From Desulfovibrio legallii (GTDB lineage Bacteria; Desulfobacterota; Desulfovibrionia; Desulfovibrionales; Desulfovibrionaceae): DNA of 64,000 bases. A model generated the notes under the pieces. That model made no database searches. It had not been told where the DNA came from and saw nothing but the letters and a program-made list of their open reading frames with translations. The stretch is taken from the NCBI RefSeq assembly GCF_900102485.1, contig NZ_FNBX01000002.1, positions 148,295 to 212,294 of the forward strand. Reading direction: 5' to 3'. Below are positions 41,464-50,250 of this stretch, piece by piece (position 1 is the first letter of the stretch; every line of letters starts with the position of its first letter). The translations under genes were made by a program, and so were the position numbers.

Positions 41464-42636
41464 TTAGTCGCCGCAGAAGTGGCCGGTTTCGCGCTTGACG
41501 CCCAGGGCCACCTTCCAGAGCAGGGAGAGGACCAGCGCGCCCACGGCGTACACGCCCAGGGCCACGGCAATTTCTTTGGCCGTGGGCATGTAGGGGGTGA
41601 TGGATTCAAACATATTGGGGGTGAAGCCGCCGATAAGCAGGCCCAGGCCCTTGTCGATCCAGGAGGCCAGCACCAGCATGATGAGGGCGATGGGCATGAG
41701 GACGGGGTGGGTGCGCCACTGCGGCGGGATGAGGATGACCAGGCAGCCGATGGCCATGATGACGGCGGCCCACATCCAGTAGCTCACCCAGGGCAGGTGC
41801 CCGTTGTGGCCGTAGAAGAGGTAGCGGATGGGCTCGGCGTGGCCGGGAATGCCGCTGTAGAAGGAGGTGAAAAGCTCCAGCAGGTAGAAGAACACGTTAA
41901 CGCACATGGCGTAAACGATGATGGTGGTCAGGGTTTTGGTGGCCTCTTTGCCGGGGTTGAAGCCCGTAAGTTTGCGCAGCACCAGCAGGAGCAGCAGCAG
42001 GATGGCGGGGCCGGAGCAGAAGGCCGAGGAAAGGAAGCGCGCGGCCATGATGGCCGTGAGCCAGTAGTGGCGGCCGGGAATGCCCGCATAGAGAAAGGCC
42101 GTGACCGTGTGGATGGAGAAAGCCCAGAGAATGGAAAGATAGATGAGGGGCTTGATCCACTTGGGCGGCTCCACCTCATGGCGTTCCGCCTCCAGGGTCA
42201 CCCAGCCGATGGTGATGTTCAGGAGCAGATAGCCGATGAGCACCATCATGTCGTAAAACATGACGGAATTGGGCGTGGGGTGGATCATGACGTTGAGCAT
42301 GCGCTGGGGCTGGCCCAGGTCCACCACGATAAAGAGGGCGCACATGCACACGGCGGCCACCGCCATGAACTCGCCGAAGATGATCATGATCTTGAATTTT
42401 TTGTAGTGGTGGAAATAGGCGGGCAGCACCAGCATGACGGCCGAGGCCGCCACGCCCACAAAGTAGGTGAACTGCGAGATGTAGAGGCCCCAGGAGACGT
42501 CGCGGCTCATGCCGGTGACGGAGAGGCCGTTCTGGAGCTGATCAAGGTACACAAGGCCGCAGCCTGCAATAACGCAGAGCAGGAAGAGCAGCCACACGTA
42601 GTAGGTCTTAGGACCGTCAAGCAGTTTTTCAAGCAT
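41464..42636 (-). CDS. dsrP: DsrP, NrfD-type integral membrane subunit
   Basis: 390 residues, about ten hydrophobic helices, no cofactor motif. LLDGPKTYYVWLLFLLCVIAG at the N-terminus and VSWGLYISQFTYFVGVAASAVMLVLPAYF are NrfD/PsrC-family features. It is the quinone-interacting subunit paired with DsrO in the membrane complex that feeds electrons to dissimilatory sulfite reductase through DsrC. It is last of five dsr genes and starts 12 bases after dsrO ends. A very strong stem terminates the operon. Confidence 0.95.
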   Translation of the reverse strand: MLEKLLDGPKTYYVWLLFLLCVIAGCGLVYLDQLQNGLSVTGMSRDVSWGLYISQFTYFVGVAASAVMLVLPAYFHHYKKFKIMIIFGEFMAVAAVCMCALFIVVDLGQPQRMLNVMIHPTPNSVMFYDMMVLIGYLLLNITIGWVTLEAERHEVEPPKWIKPLIYLSILWAFSIHTVTAFLYAGIPGRHYWLTAIMAARFLSSAFCSGPAILLLLLLVLRKLTGFNPGKEATKTLTTIIVYAMCVNVFFYLLELFTSFYSGIPGHAEPIRYLFYGHNGHLPWVSYWMWAAVIMAIGCLVILIPPQWRTHPVLMPIALIMLVLASWIDKGLGLLIGGFTPNMFESITPYMPTAKEIAVALGVYAVGALVLSLLWKVALGVKRETGHFCGD

Positions 42637-42648
42637 GGCCTGTTCTCC

Positions 42649-43440
42649 CTAGATGAGGTAGTAGACGCCGGGCTGCGTGCCCAGGTTGGGCTTGCGGCGG
42701 ATACTGTAGTTGTTGGCCAGGGCCTGACGCACCGACGAGTTGGGGTCTTCCAGGTCGCCGAACAGGATTTTGCCCTTGGCGGCTTCCACGCAGGCGGGCA
42801 TCTGGCCCACGGCCAGGCGCTCGGCGCAGAAGGTGCACTTTTCCACCACGCCGATGGTGCGGGTGGGGAAGGTGGGGTTGGGCACGGGGTCGGGCAGGAA
42901 TTTGCGCGGGTCTTTGAAGTTGAAGGAGCGCGCGCCGAAAGGACAGCCCGCCATGCAGAAGCGGCAGCCGATGCAGCGGTGGTAGTCCATGGCCACGATG
43001 CCGTCTTCCATCTGGTAGGTGGCCTGGGTGGGGCAAACCCGCACGCAGGGCGGGTTGCTGCAGTGGTTGCACAGAAGGGGATAACTGGCCGTGGCCCGCT
43101 TGGTGTCCAGGTGGGCGTTCATTTCATCCGGGAAGGTGTGCTCGAAAGAATCGAGCCAGAACCATTTGATGTTCTGGTTATCCGGGATGTGGGGCACGTT
43201 GTGGACCTTGTGGCAGGCTTCTATGAGGGGCTCGTAATCCCCAGGGCCGGCAAACTGCCGCGTGTCAATAACCATGGCCCAGCGTTTGGCGTGCAGGGCT
43301 TTGTCCGCGCGTTCGTAGCGTCCGGGGGCCACCTGGGCCAGGGCGTCGCCGGCCAGAGCGTTCAGAGCCGCCGCCCCGCTGCTCAGGGCAAAGGCAGAAA
43401 GCCCCGCCACTTTCAGAAAGCTTCTTCTGCTCTTGTTCAT
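42649..43440 (-). CDS. dsrO: DsrO, periplasmic iron-sulfur subunit
   Basis: 263 residues. A Tat signal peptide with RRSFLK at residues 5-10 is followed by a hydrophobic stretch. Cluster motifs are CNHCSNPPCVRVCP, CIGCRFCMAGCPFG and CTFCAERLAVGQMPAC, providing three [4Fe-4S]-type sites of the HybA/NrfC family. It relays electrons between DsrP and DsrJ on the periplasmic side. The ATG overlaps the dsrJ stop (TAATG), showing coupled translation. Confidence 0.96.
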   Translation of the reverse strand: MNKSRRSFLKVAGLSAFALSSGAAALNALAGDALAQVAPGRYERADKALHAKRWAMVIDTRQFAGPGDYEPLIEACHKVHNVPHIPDNQNIKWFWLDSFEHTFPDEMNAHLDTKRATASYPLLCNHCSNPPCVRVCPTQATYQMEDGIVAMDYHRCIGCRFCMAGCPFGARSFNFKDPRKFLPDPVPNPTFPTRTIGVVEKCTFCAERLAVGQMPACVEAAKGKILFGDLEDPNSSVRQALANNYSIRRKPNLGTQPGVYYLI

Positions 43441-43820
43441 TACTTGCTCCCCTGAGGAATGATGTGGCAGGTCCAGCAGTAAGGATCCACGCTGTTGGCC
43501 ACGTGGCACTTTTCGCAGAATTCCTTGTAGTTGCTATGGCATTTCAAACAGGTGTTCTGCAAGCTGATGGTCCACTTTTTGCCGTTGCTGGCCACATAGA
43601 CGCGGTTTTCTTTGCGCAGGGCCTCGTCGCGCCATTCGTTGAGCAGGCGCATGTGCTGGTCGCGCATGAAGGCGGTGCTTTCAATGCACTCCTTTTCATT
43701 CTTGGGCAGCACGATGCCGGTGCTGGAATACTTGGAGCCCAGCATGCTGACCCAGAACGGGGAGGTGAACAGGACCACAAAAATGATGATCCCCACAATG
43801 ACAGCTTTGGCGTTGTACAT
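43440..43820 (-). CDS. dsrJ: DsrJ, triheme cytochrome c
   Basis: 126 residues: an uncleaved N-terminal anchor (AVIVGIIIFVVLFTSPFWV, about 6-24) and three haem motifs, CLKCH, CEKCH and CWTCH. Three haems are the defining number for DsrJ. A further cysteine before them (NEKECIES) is the candidate for the unusual His/Cys-ligated haem described in this family. It directly abuts dsrK with no spacer. Confidence 0.96.
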   Translation of the reverse strand: MYNAKAVIVGIIIFVVLFTSPFWVSMLGSKYSSTGIVLPKNEKECIESTAFMRDQHMRLLNEWRDEALRKENRVYVASNGKKWTISLQNTCLKCHSNYKEFCEKCHVANSVDPYCWTCHIIPQGSK

Positions 43821-45467
43821 TTATTGGCCCTCCCCCTGCGTCTCAGGCGCGTCGTCCTCATCCTCCGCCACATTGGGCAGGTCTTCCTGGCGCAGATCCA
43901 TGGTGCGCTTGTGTTCGCCTTTCATGACCAGGGCGTTGGCCACCAGCTCATGCAGGCCGCTTACGGAAACGCCGGGCGCCCAGTAGTTGGCCAGGGGGGG
44001 CAGGGTGGCGCGGTCAATGGCGCACACGCAGGCCATGTGGTTGACGCCGTACTTCTGCTGCACATAGCGCAGGGCATTGCCGCGGGGCATGCCGGAGCGC
44101 ATGCGCAGCTCCATGATTTCTTCGGTATTCAGGCCCGAACCCGCGCCGCAGCAGAACGTTTGCTCGCGGATGGTGTTTTCGGGCATTTCCACAAAGTGGT
44201 TGCACACGGCCTTGAGCACATAGCGGGGCTCTTCCAGCAGGCCCATGGCCCTGGCCGGGTTGCAGGAATCGTGGAAGGTGGTGATGAGGTGGTCGTTGCG
44301 GCTGGGGTCCAGCTTGAGCTTGTTGTGGTGGATGAGGTCCGCCGTGAATTCGGCGATGTGGACCATCTTGGTGGAAGCCGCGTTTTTGAACACCGTGCCG
44401 GTAATGGGGGAGACGGGCACCTCCATATTGGCGGGGGCGGGGCCGTTGTAGGTATCCATATACTGGTTGATCACGCGCCACATGTGGCCGCACTCGCCGC
44501 CCAGAATCCACTTGACGCCCAGGCGCTCGGCCTCGGCGTACATCTTGGCGTTGAGCTTCTTGGCCATGTTGAAGGTGGTGAAGGAGCCGAAGTTGCCGCC
44601 TTCCGAGGCGTAGGTGGAGAGGGTGTAGTCCAGGTCCAGCTCATGGAAGAGCATGAGATAGCCCATGAAGGTGTAGATGCCGGGATCCGCAAAAACGTCG
44701 CCTGAGGGCGTGATGAAGAGGATTTCGTGGCCCTTTTCGTTGAAGGGGGTTTTGGGCCGGATGCCGCAGACGGTTTCGCAGTCGTCGGCGAGCATTTCCA
44801 CGATTTCCACAAAGGAGTGGGGCTGGATGCCCAGGTGGTTGCCGGTGAAGCTGCAGTTTTTCACCGGGTCCATGATCCAGTGGATGCCCAGGCCCACCTC
44901 GTGCAGCAGCTCGCGCACAATGGCCGTGATTTCGGCCGTATCAATGCCGTAGGGGCAGAAGAGGGAGCAGCGGCGGCATTCCGTGCACTGGTAGGCGTAG
45001 TAGAAGAGCTCCTTCACCACGCTTTTGTCCCAGCCGCGCGCGCCCACCTTTTTGCCCAGCAGCTTGCCGAGCATGGTGTAGTCGCGCCGGTAGAGGGAGC
45101 GCAAAAGCTCCGCGCGCAGCACGGGCATGTTTTTGGGGTCATTGGTGCCGAGGAAGAAGTGGCACTTGTCCGCACAGGCTCCGCAGCGCACGCAGATATC
45201 CATAAAGAGCTTGAGCGAGCGGTGCTTTTCCAGGCGTTCGGCAAAAGCGTCGCACAAGATCTGCTCCCAGTCCTCGGGCAGGTTCCAATCCTCGGCGGAA
45301 GGATCCCAGTCGTGGGGGTGCGGCATGTGCAGCAGTTCCATGGTTTCTTTCTTGGCCGGATAGCAGTAGCTGCCCGGCGTAAATTCGGGCTTGACGTCAA
45401 GCCATTGGGCGTCCGGAAAAGCCGGACGGCTGGCGACAAGCATTTGCGGCGTAGGTAATTTGGCCAT
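43821..45467 (-). CDS. dsrK: DsrK, catalytic iron-sulfur subunit
   Basis: 548 residues, cytoplasmic face. Two ferredoxin-type motifs, CVRCGACADKCHF (about residues 92-104) and CTECRRCSLFCPYG (about 160), are followed by the two CCG-type domains: a degenerate first, and a second with HDSCNPARAM and FCCGAGSGL that bind a special [4Fe-4S] cluster as in heterodisulfide reductase HdrD. It is expected to reduce the DsrC trisulfide. The Asp/Glu-rich C-terminus is likely flexible. It starts 12 bases after dsrM. Confidence 0.97.
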   Translation of the reverse strand: MAKLPTPQMLVASRPAFPDAQWLDVKPEFTPGSYCYPAKKETMELLHMPHPHDWDPSAEDWNLPEDWEQILCDAFAERLEKHRSLKLFMDICVRCGACADKCHFFLGTNDPKNMPVLRAELLRSLYRRDYTMLGKLLGKKVGARGWDKSVVKELFYYAYQCTECRRCSLFCPYGIDTAEITAIVRELLHEVGLGIHWIMDPVKNCSFTGNHLGIQPHSFVEIVEMLADDCETVCGIRPKTPFNEKGHEILFITPSGDVFADPGIYTFMGYLMLFHELDLDYTLSTYASEGGNFGSFTTFNMAKKLNAKMYAEAERLGVKWILGGECGHMWRVINQYMDTYNGPAPANMEVPVSPITGTVFKNAASTKMVHIAEFTADLIHHNKLKLDPSRNDHLITTFHDSCNPARAMGLLEEPRYVLKAVCNHFVEMPENTIREQTFCCGAGSGLNTEEIMELRMRSGMPRGNALRYVQQKYGVNHMACVCAIDRATLPPLANYWAPGVSVSGLHELVANALVMKGEHKRTMDLRQEDLPNVAEDEDDAPETQGEGQ

Positions 45468-45479
45468 GGTGAAGACTCC

Positions 45480-46499
45480 TTACTCGGCGGCCTTGTCGGG
45501 TTGCTTTTCCAGCGGCAGCCCGGCCTCGGCCATGGCGTCGCGATAGGTATCCTCGTACTCGGCGTAGGTGAAGAACTGCTTGGGCGGATTCCAGGGGTTG
45601 ATGTGCCGCACCCGGCGCGAATTGTTGGCCAGGTTGCGCGTGGGGCTGAAAAATACGCCCGGCATGTGCGCCAGCTTGGAGAAGGGGAAGTAGATCAGCA
45701 GCACGCAGACCAGAGTAAGGTGGGTAAAGAACAGGGCGTTGATGCCCGCGGTGCTCACGGGCGTGAAGTGCGTGAGGCCCATGATGAAGATCTTGACCTG
45801 GGCGATCTCGGTCTTATCAAAATAACGCAGGCAGATGCCCGTGCCCACGATGCCCATGAGCAGCCAGAGGGGGAAATAATCGTTGAAGAGCGAAAGGTAG
45901 CGCAGGCGCTCATTGAACACGCGGCGCGCCAGCAGAAAGAGCAGGGCTGCGAGCACCAGGCCGCCGGTCATGAAAAAGCGCGGCGAACCCACCTGCATGA
46001 TGCCGTCGATGCTCTCCAGAAAGCGGATACAGGAGGGCACGGGATCCATAAAAAAGCGGAAGTGCCGGATGAAAATGAGCAGGAAACAGTAGTGGAACAG
46101 CAGGGCAAAGGCCCACAGCCACTTGGAGGAATAATAGATGGTGCGCGGCCCGTTGTTGGCGGGGTCAAACTCGCGCACTTCGGCCTGCGTGTTGCGGAAC
46201 AGAGACCGAAAGAGAAAAACTTCAAGAAACATGCGCTTGACCACGCCCCAGGTGTTGCTGGGGCAATCGATCTTGTTCTGTTTGATGAAGTCCAGCGACT
46301 GCTCCTGCCCGCCTGTGGTGGGGATGCAGAAGGGCACGGGCGATTTGGCCCAGTAGACCATGCGCCAGACCATGCCGCCGATGAACACGACCACCGCCAC
46401 ATAGGGCAGCGCCACGCCGAACAGGCCCGCCAGCCCGATGGCCGACCCCGCCCAGGCGACGGCTCCTATGAGCAGCACCAGCAGTAATGAATTAAACAT
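45480..46499 (-). CDS. dsrM: DsrM, cytochrome b subunit
   Basis: 339 residues, NarI-like, five to six hydrophobic helices. Histidines in transmembrane segments (FALLFHYCFLLIFIRHFRFF and INALFFTHLTLVCVLL) are candidates for the two haem b ligands. It oxidises or reduces menaquinone and passes electrons to DsrK. GAGG lies six bases before the ATG at 46499. It is the first structural gene of dsrMKJOP. A hairpin (CCGGAA/TTCCGG, 46533-46551) stands in the 290-base gap that separates it from the RsbRD-type gene. Confidence 0.96.
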   Translation of the reverse strand: MFNSLLLVLLIGAVAWAGSAIGLAGLFGVALPYVAVVVFIGGMVWRMVYWAKSPVPFCIPTTGGQEQSLDFIKQNKIDCPSNTWGVVKRMFLEVFLFRSLFRNTQAEVREFDPANNGPRTIYYSSKWLWAFALLFHYCFLLIFIRHFRFFMDPVPSCIRFLESIDGIMQVGSPRFFMTGGLVLAALLFLLARRVFNERLRYLSLFNDYFPLWLLMGIVGTGICLRYFDKTEIAQVKIFIMGLTHFTPVSTAGINALFFTHLTLVCVLLIYFPFSKLAHMPGVFFSPTRNLANNSRRVRHINPWNPPKQFFTYAEYEDTYRDAMAEAGLPLEKQPDKAAE

Positions 46500-46790
46500 T
46501 CCCTACCTCACTTCCACTAGAGCATTTGTGCCCCGGAAAGAATCTTCCGGAGCTTGGTAAGCGGCGGGCATTGAAAGGCCTCTCAGTGCCCGTGGGTGCC
46601 GCGTCTGCCCTGTCGCGCCCCAGGCGCGGCAGGTCTTCCCCAGGCGCGGACCGCCTTCAAACGCCGCCTGTGCAACCGCCGCACAAACGGCAACGCGGCC
46701 TTGGGCCGCAGCCGCGCGTGCGGGCCTCTGCCGCCGCGCCTTTGCTGCGCGCGGCACTGCAGTGCTGGGTTGCGCCATGCGCAAGGGGGG

Positions 46791-47327
46791 TCAGCGCGGG
46801 TTCGCCGGGCCGTCCGGCGAGCCGCCCTCCAGCTTTTGCGCCCAGCGCGCCAGTTGGGCGTACTGGTTGCGTATTTCCGTAATGCGCGATTGGGCGAGAA
46901 TTTCCCGATCCTCCATATACATGTCAAAAGCCAGGAGGGTCAGGCTGTCCACGCGCGATTCGGTTTCCAGATAATCCGCCAGCAGGCCCTCCGCCAGCAG
47001 GGCGGGCAGAACCTGCTCCCGCAGGATGGGCTTCATCATGCTGAAAACGCCCAGGCCCTGGCTGGGCGTGAACTTTTGCACGGCCCGCAACTTGATGAAG
47101 CGGTCCAGGGCCTTCTTGGTCTGCTCCACGGAGACGTGCTCGCCGGTAACGGCGTCGTACAGGGCCGCGGCGGCTTCCTTGGTCATGTGGGCCACGGGGT
47201 TGCCAAAGGGATCGTGCTTGGTGCGCAAAAAACCTGTTGTTTCAAACGGGTATGTGTTAAATACCGCATCCGTCCAAAGGCCCGCCACCACGTCCTTGTG
47301 CTGACGAAAAACGTCGATTGCTTTCAT
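46791..47327 (-). CDS. RsbRD N-terminal-type protein upstream of dsrM
   Basis: 178 residues, mostly helical, soluble. VFRQHKDVVAGLWTDAVFNTYPFETTGFL at the N-terminus (about 7-35) and TPSQGLGVFSMMKPILREQVLPALLAEGL resemble the RsbR-N sensor-like domain PF14361. No STAS domain or other output follows. A gene of this kind precedes dsrM in other Desulfovibrio, so a role linked to sulfite reduction or its regulation is inferred. It has its own promoter and a leader hairpin. Confidence 0.7.
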   Translation of the reverse strand: MKAIDVFRQHKDVVAGLWTDAVFNTYPFETTGFLRTKHDPFGNPVAHMTKEAAAALYDAVTGEHVSVEQTKKALDRFIKLRAVQKFTPSQGLGVFSMMKPILREQVLPALLAEGLLADYLETESRVDSLTLLAFDMYMEDREILAQSRITEIRNQYAQLARWAQKLEGGSPDGPANPR

Positions 47328-47337
47328 GCCGCCCCTC

Positions 47338-47359
47338 AGAGCCTTGCGTCTAAGGCTCT
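47338..47359 (-). promoter_or_regulatory. Inverted repeat in the leader of the RsbRD-dsr unit
   Basis: AGAGCCTT (47338-47345) and AAGGCTCT (47352-47359), a perfect 8-bp stem with a 6-base loop, lying between the -10 and the ATG, near the predicted transcription start. A DNA operator and an mRNA hairpin are both possible. Confidence 0.55.
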
Positions 47360-47361
47360 CT

Positions 47362-47391
47362 CATATAAATGGGAATCGCAAAGTGCGTCAA
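47362..47391 (-). promoter_or_regulatory. Promoter upstream of the RsbRD-type gene and dsrMKJOP
   Basis: On the minus strand TTGACG (47386-47391), 18 nt, TATATG (47362-47367), about 35 bases before the ATG. A separate promoter in the gap before dsrM cannot be excluded. Confidence 0.6.
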
Positions 47392-47503
47392 GCCCCTTGC
47401 CGCGTTTGGCACAAGCGCGGGGCACCCTGAAACGCCGCGCGGGGCCCCGCTTCCGGCCTGCCGAGCCTGCCGCCGACGGCCGGTCCCGGCTTTTCCGGCG
47501 GCC

Positions 47504-47648
47504 TGCGGCATTGCAACGTTGCAACGCCGCAGGCCGCGTGAGAGGCGCGCGCCGTGCAGGCGCAAGGCCATGCATGTGCGCCGGCAAGCGCCAGAACGCG
47601 CGCGCGGTAAACTTTGAGAGCGCCTCTTCTCAAAGCTAATCTGCACTA
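47504..47648 (+). repeat. TA-bounded three-hairpin repeat, copy 5
   Basis: 145 bp, the most divergent copy. Hairpin 1 has GCGGC/GCCGC ends and a TTGCAACGTTGCAA centre. The middle has lost the AAGCGCAA/TTTGCGCT stem. Hairpin 3 (CTTTGAGA / TCTCAAAG) is kept. The terminal CTA at 47646-47648 is the stop codon of the minus-strand VKOR fusion gene. Confidence 0.78.
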
Positions 47649-48641
47649 AGGGCAGGGCGTCGGCCCGGAGCACTGCCCCGCTATCTGCGGGCTGGGGGTC
47701 AGCTCGGCGGGCAGGGTCGGCTCCGCTGCCGACGCTGGGCGGTTGCCGGCCTGCGGCTGTGCGAACGGGGGGCGGGGCGCGGCCTGCCCTGTGGGGCGGT
47801 TCTGCCGCGTCAGCATGCTGGGCAGGCCGTGGTATTCAAAGAAGGGCACGGCCTGACCGCCGGAAAGAAAAATGTGCGCCTTGTTGCGCAGCAGGCGAAA
47901 GCGCAGCCAGAGGTGGTCGGGCCGCCAGGCGGCCAGCCCGACGGGCTGCTGCGCCTGCTGCGCGCCCTCCAGGGCCTGAGCCATGCTTTGCCCTTGCTGC
48001 AGCAGCTCTTCCATGCGGGCGGCTTTGTACACATCGGCCTCGTTTTCCGCCACCGGGTAGAAGGCCACGTCCACATGCCCGGAAAGGATGCGGATGCCCT
48101 CGCGGCAGCTGGGGCAGGAAGGCGAAAAGAACATGCGCACCGTGGCTTCCTCACCGTTCTCGGTGATGGGCCAGACCTGGGCCAGGGTGCGGGCCACCGC
48201 CCCTACGTTGACCACAAAAAGGGCCAGCCAGAGCAGCAGCAGTGCGGAGCGCCCCGGCCGCGGGCTCCGGCTGCGCGCCGCGGCCGCCTGACGGAAGCCC
48301 AGGTAGAGCAGGGCAAAAAATACGGCGACCGCCAGGCAGCTCACGCAAGGGGCGGTAAGGGCCATGAGGGCGAGCAGAAAGATGTCGCCCAGCAGAAAGA
48401 TCCCCGCCAGCGTCCGGCCGGCCGCGGCCAGGCCCAGCAGGGCCAGGCCCGCCAGGACGGCGAAGGCTCCCGTCCCCAGCCACCAGAGGGGAATGCCGGC
48501 GACGGTGCTGTCCTGGTACAGGGAGCAGCCGGCCGTGACGCAGATGCTGACTTCGTTGCCCAGTGCGCTCCAGACGCAGAAGGCCGTGGCCAGCAGGGCA
48601 AGACACAAAGGACCGGTAAGAATTTCGTGAGGGCGGTTCAT
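47646..48641 (-). CDS. VKOR-like membrane protein fused to a thioredoxin-like domain
   Basis: 331 residues. About five hydrophobic helices in the first 155 residues carry Cys34 and Cys39 in a predicted loop and a CVSC motif (Cys99, Cys102) in a later helix, the pattern of vitamin K epoxide reductase homologues that make disulfides. After the last helix, VRMFFSPSCPSC (Cys176, Cys179) marks a thioredoxin-like CXXC domain. The last ~45 residues are Pro/Ala-rich. It probably oxidises periplasmic proteins in place of DsbB/DsbA, using quinone. Its stop codon lies in repeat copy 5. Confidence 0.75.
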   Translation of the reverse strand: MNRPHEILTGPLCLALLATAFCVWSALGNEVSICVTAGCSLYQDSTVAGIPLWWLGTGAFAVLAGLALLGLAAAGRTLAGIFLLGDIFLLALMALTAPCVSCLAVAVFFALLYLGFRQAAAARSRSPRPGRSALLLLWLALFVVNVGAVARTLAQVWPITENGEEATVRMFFSPSCPSCREGIRILSGHVDVAFYPVAENEADVYKAARMEELLQQGQSMAQALEGAQQAQQPVGLAAWRPDHLWLRFRLLRNKAHIFLSGGQAVPFFEYHGLPSMLTRQNRPTGQAAPRPPFAQPQAGNRPASAAEPTLPAELTPSPQIAGQCSGPTPCP

Positions 48642-48804
48642 GACCTACCTGTGGCTGGAAATTGGGACTGCGGGCGCGCCCGGATGTAAAATGTTCGTCT
48701 ACCTATAGGCTGTTTTCGGCCTTGCGTAAAGGCGGGCGCGCGGGCGTGCCGGGTGCGGCCTTGGGGGCCTTGCCCGGCGCTATTTCCCGCGCGGGCAGGC
48801 GTTG

Positions 48805-49638
48805 TTAAAAAACTGATTCCACTTGGACGCGCGCGGCCAGGGCCGGGCCGTCCAGGCGGCCCAGGGCGTCCAGAAGCAGGGTGCGGAAGCTGCCCAGCCC
48901 GCCTCCGGCGGGGATAAGCTGCTCCGCGGCCATTTCGCCGGCCACGCCCATGGCGGCCATGGCGCAGAGGCAGGCCTCGGCGGCTTTGTCCGGCGCGGCG
49001 CCCAGGCAGCAGCCCGTGGCGGCGGCAGCCATGCAGCCCGCGCCGGTAATGCCCGCCATGTGGGCATCGCCGTTGCGCACGGCCCAGGCCGCGTCATGAA
49101 AGGCCACCAGGTCTATGGGCCCGCTCACCACCACCGCCGCGCCCGTGCGGGCGCTCAGGCCTGCGGCCATGCGGGCGCTGGCTTCCAGGTTGGCTTCGGT
49201 GACCAGGGTTTCGCCCCCGGCGTCCACGCCCCGGGCGGCCACGGCGCTGCCGGCCAGAAAGCGGATTTCCGCGCTGTTGCCCTTGATGGCCGCAAAGCGC
49301 ACTTCGCCCAGCAGGCGGGCCAGGGTGTCGTTGCGCAGGTCCGAAGCGCCCGCGCCCACGGGGTCCAGCACCACGGGCCTGCCCAGGGCGTTGGCCCGCT
49401 TGCCCGCGGCCAGCATGGCCGGGATCGTGTGCTGGTTGAGCGTGCCGATGTTGATGACCAGGGCCGCGCTCAGCCCCGCAATCTGTTCCACTTCGTCCGC
49501 GTCGTCAGCCATAATGGCCGATCCGCCCAGGGCCAGAATGACGTTGGCGCAGTCGTTGACTGTCACATAATTGGTGATGCTGTGCACCACGGGCACCTGC
49601 CGGCGCACGTCGTCCAGAATTTCCGCGAAACCGTTCAT
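48805..49638 (-). CDS. thiM: Hydroxyethylthiazole kinase
   Basis: 277 residues; salvages the thiazole moiety of thiamine. VHSITNYVTVNDCANVILALGG (about 18-39) is the substrate-binding signature, VVLDPVGAGAS and IKGNSAEIRFL follow, and ITGAGCMAAAATGCCLG holds the ATP/anion-hole region. Length matches ThiM (about 265-275). No thiE or TPP-riboswitch-like leader was seen in the 85 bases upstream. The 163-base gap to the next gene on the strand holds only GC-rich sequence. Confidence 0.95.
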   Translation of the reverse strand: MNGFAEILDDVRRQVPVVHSITNYVTVNDCANVILALGGSAIMADDADEVEQIAGLSAALVINIGTLNQHTIPAMLAAGKRANALGRPVVLDPVGAGASDLRNDTLARLLGEVRFAAIKGNSAEIRFLAGSAVAARGVDAGGETLVTEANLEASARMAAGLSARTGAAVVVSGPIDLVAFHDAAWAVRNGDAHMAGITGAGCMAAAATGCCLGAAPDKAAEACLCAMAAMGVAGEMAAEQLIPAGGGLGSFRTLLLDALGRLDGPALAARVQVESVF

Positions 49639-49722
49639 CTGTTCTCCTCCTGCCCTGTCCGGGATCCGTGGATACGGTAGCGCCGGGACGCGGGTTTGCC
49701 AAGAGCGCGGGGCGCGCGTCGG

Positions 49723-50070
49723 TCAGGGTTTGATGTAGGCAAAGCCCTGACGCTGCAGGCGCACAATTTCCACCAGGCCGGCGGGCACCACCTGGCAGCC
49801 GGGCCAGAGATCTTCGGGGGAGAGCTTGTTGTCGGCCAGGGCATTGGCGCAAAGCCGGATGTGCAGCCCCTTGGCCTGGAGCGGCGCGGCTTGGGCCGCG
49901 CCCTCGGCATTGGCCGTCACAAACTGACGGACCGCCGGGCCGTTGGCCACCAGCACGAGCTGGAAGGCCTGATCCGGCAGGGCCTTCATGTAGTTGGCGG
50001 CGTTTTTGAGCGTCAGACGCAGCATGGCCGGGTCGTCGGCGTCCATATGCAGGCAGAGATCGCAGTTCAT
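49723..50070 (-). CDS. DsrE-family small protein
   Basis: 115 residues with the DsrE/DsrF-like alpha/beta layout: NCDLCLHMDADDPAMLRLTLKNAANYM at the start (a strand plus a long helix), FQLVLVANGPAVRQF as the second strand-turn, and GLHIRLCANALADNKLSPEDLWPGCQVVPAGLVEIVRLQRQGFAYIKP to the end (about residues 68-115). Key Cys are at CANAL and GCQVV, the region where the active Cys lies in sulfur-carrier relatives. GGAGG precedes the ATG at 50070. It is divergent from tamA. A role in sulfur relay is possible but unproved. Confidence 0.75.
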   Translation of the reverse strand: MNCDLCLHMDADDPAMLRLTLKNAANYMKALPDQAFQLVLVANGPAVRQFVTANAEGAAQAAPLQAKGLHIRLCANALADNKLSPEDLWPGCQVVPAGLVEIVRLQRQGFAYIKP

Positions 50071-50250
50071 GACGTATCCTCCAGAGTCTTTGCGGCGCGG
50101 CTGTCCGCAGTTCTTGCTGCGGCGCTGCAGGTGCGGCATGCGGCCGCCGTTCGTCCGGTGGTACCAGAGCGGCGCTGCCTTGCCAAGAGTGGGTCCAGGT
50201 GTTGCGAATCTTTCTTGCTTGCGGCTCCGGAGGCGCGTATAGTAGCCCAC

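Noticed and set aside
49639..49722. TPP riboswitch upstream of thiM
   Set aside because: The short leader has no CTGAGA-type core or paired arms.
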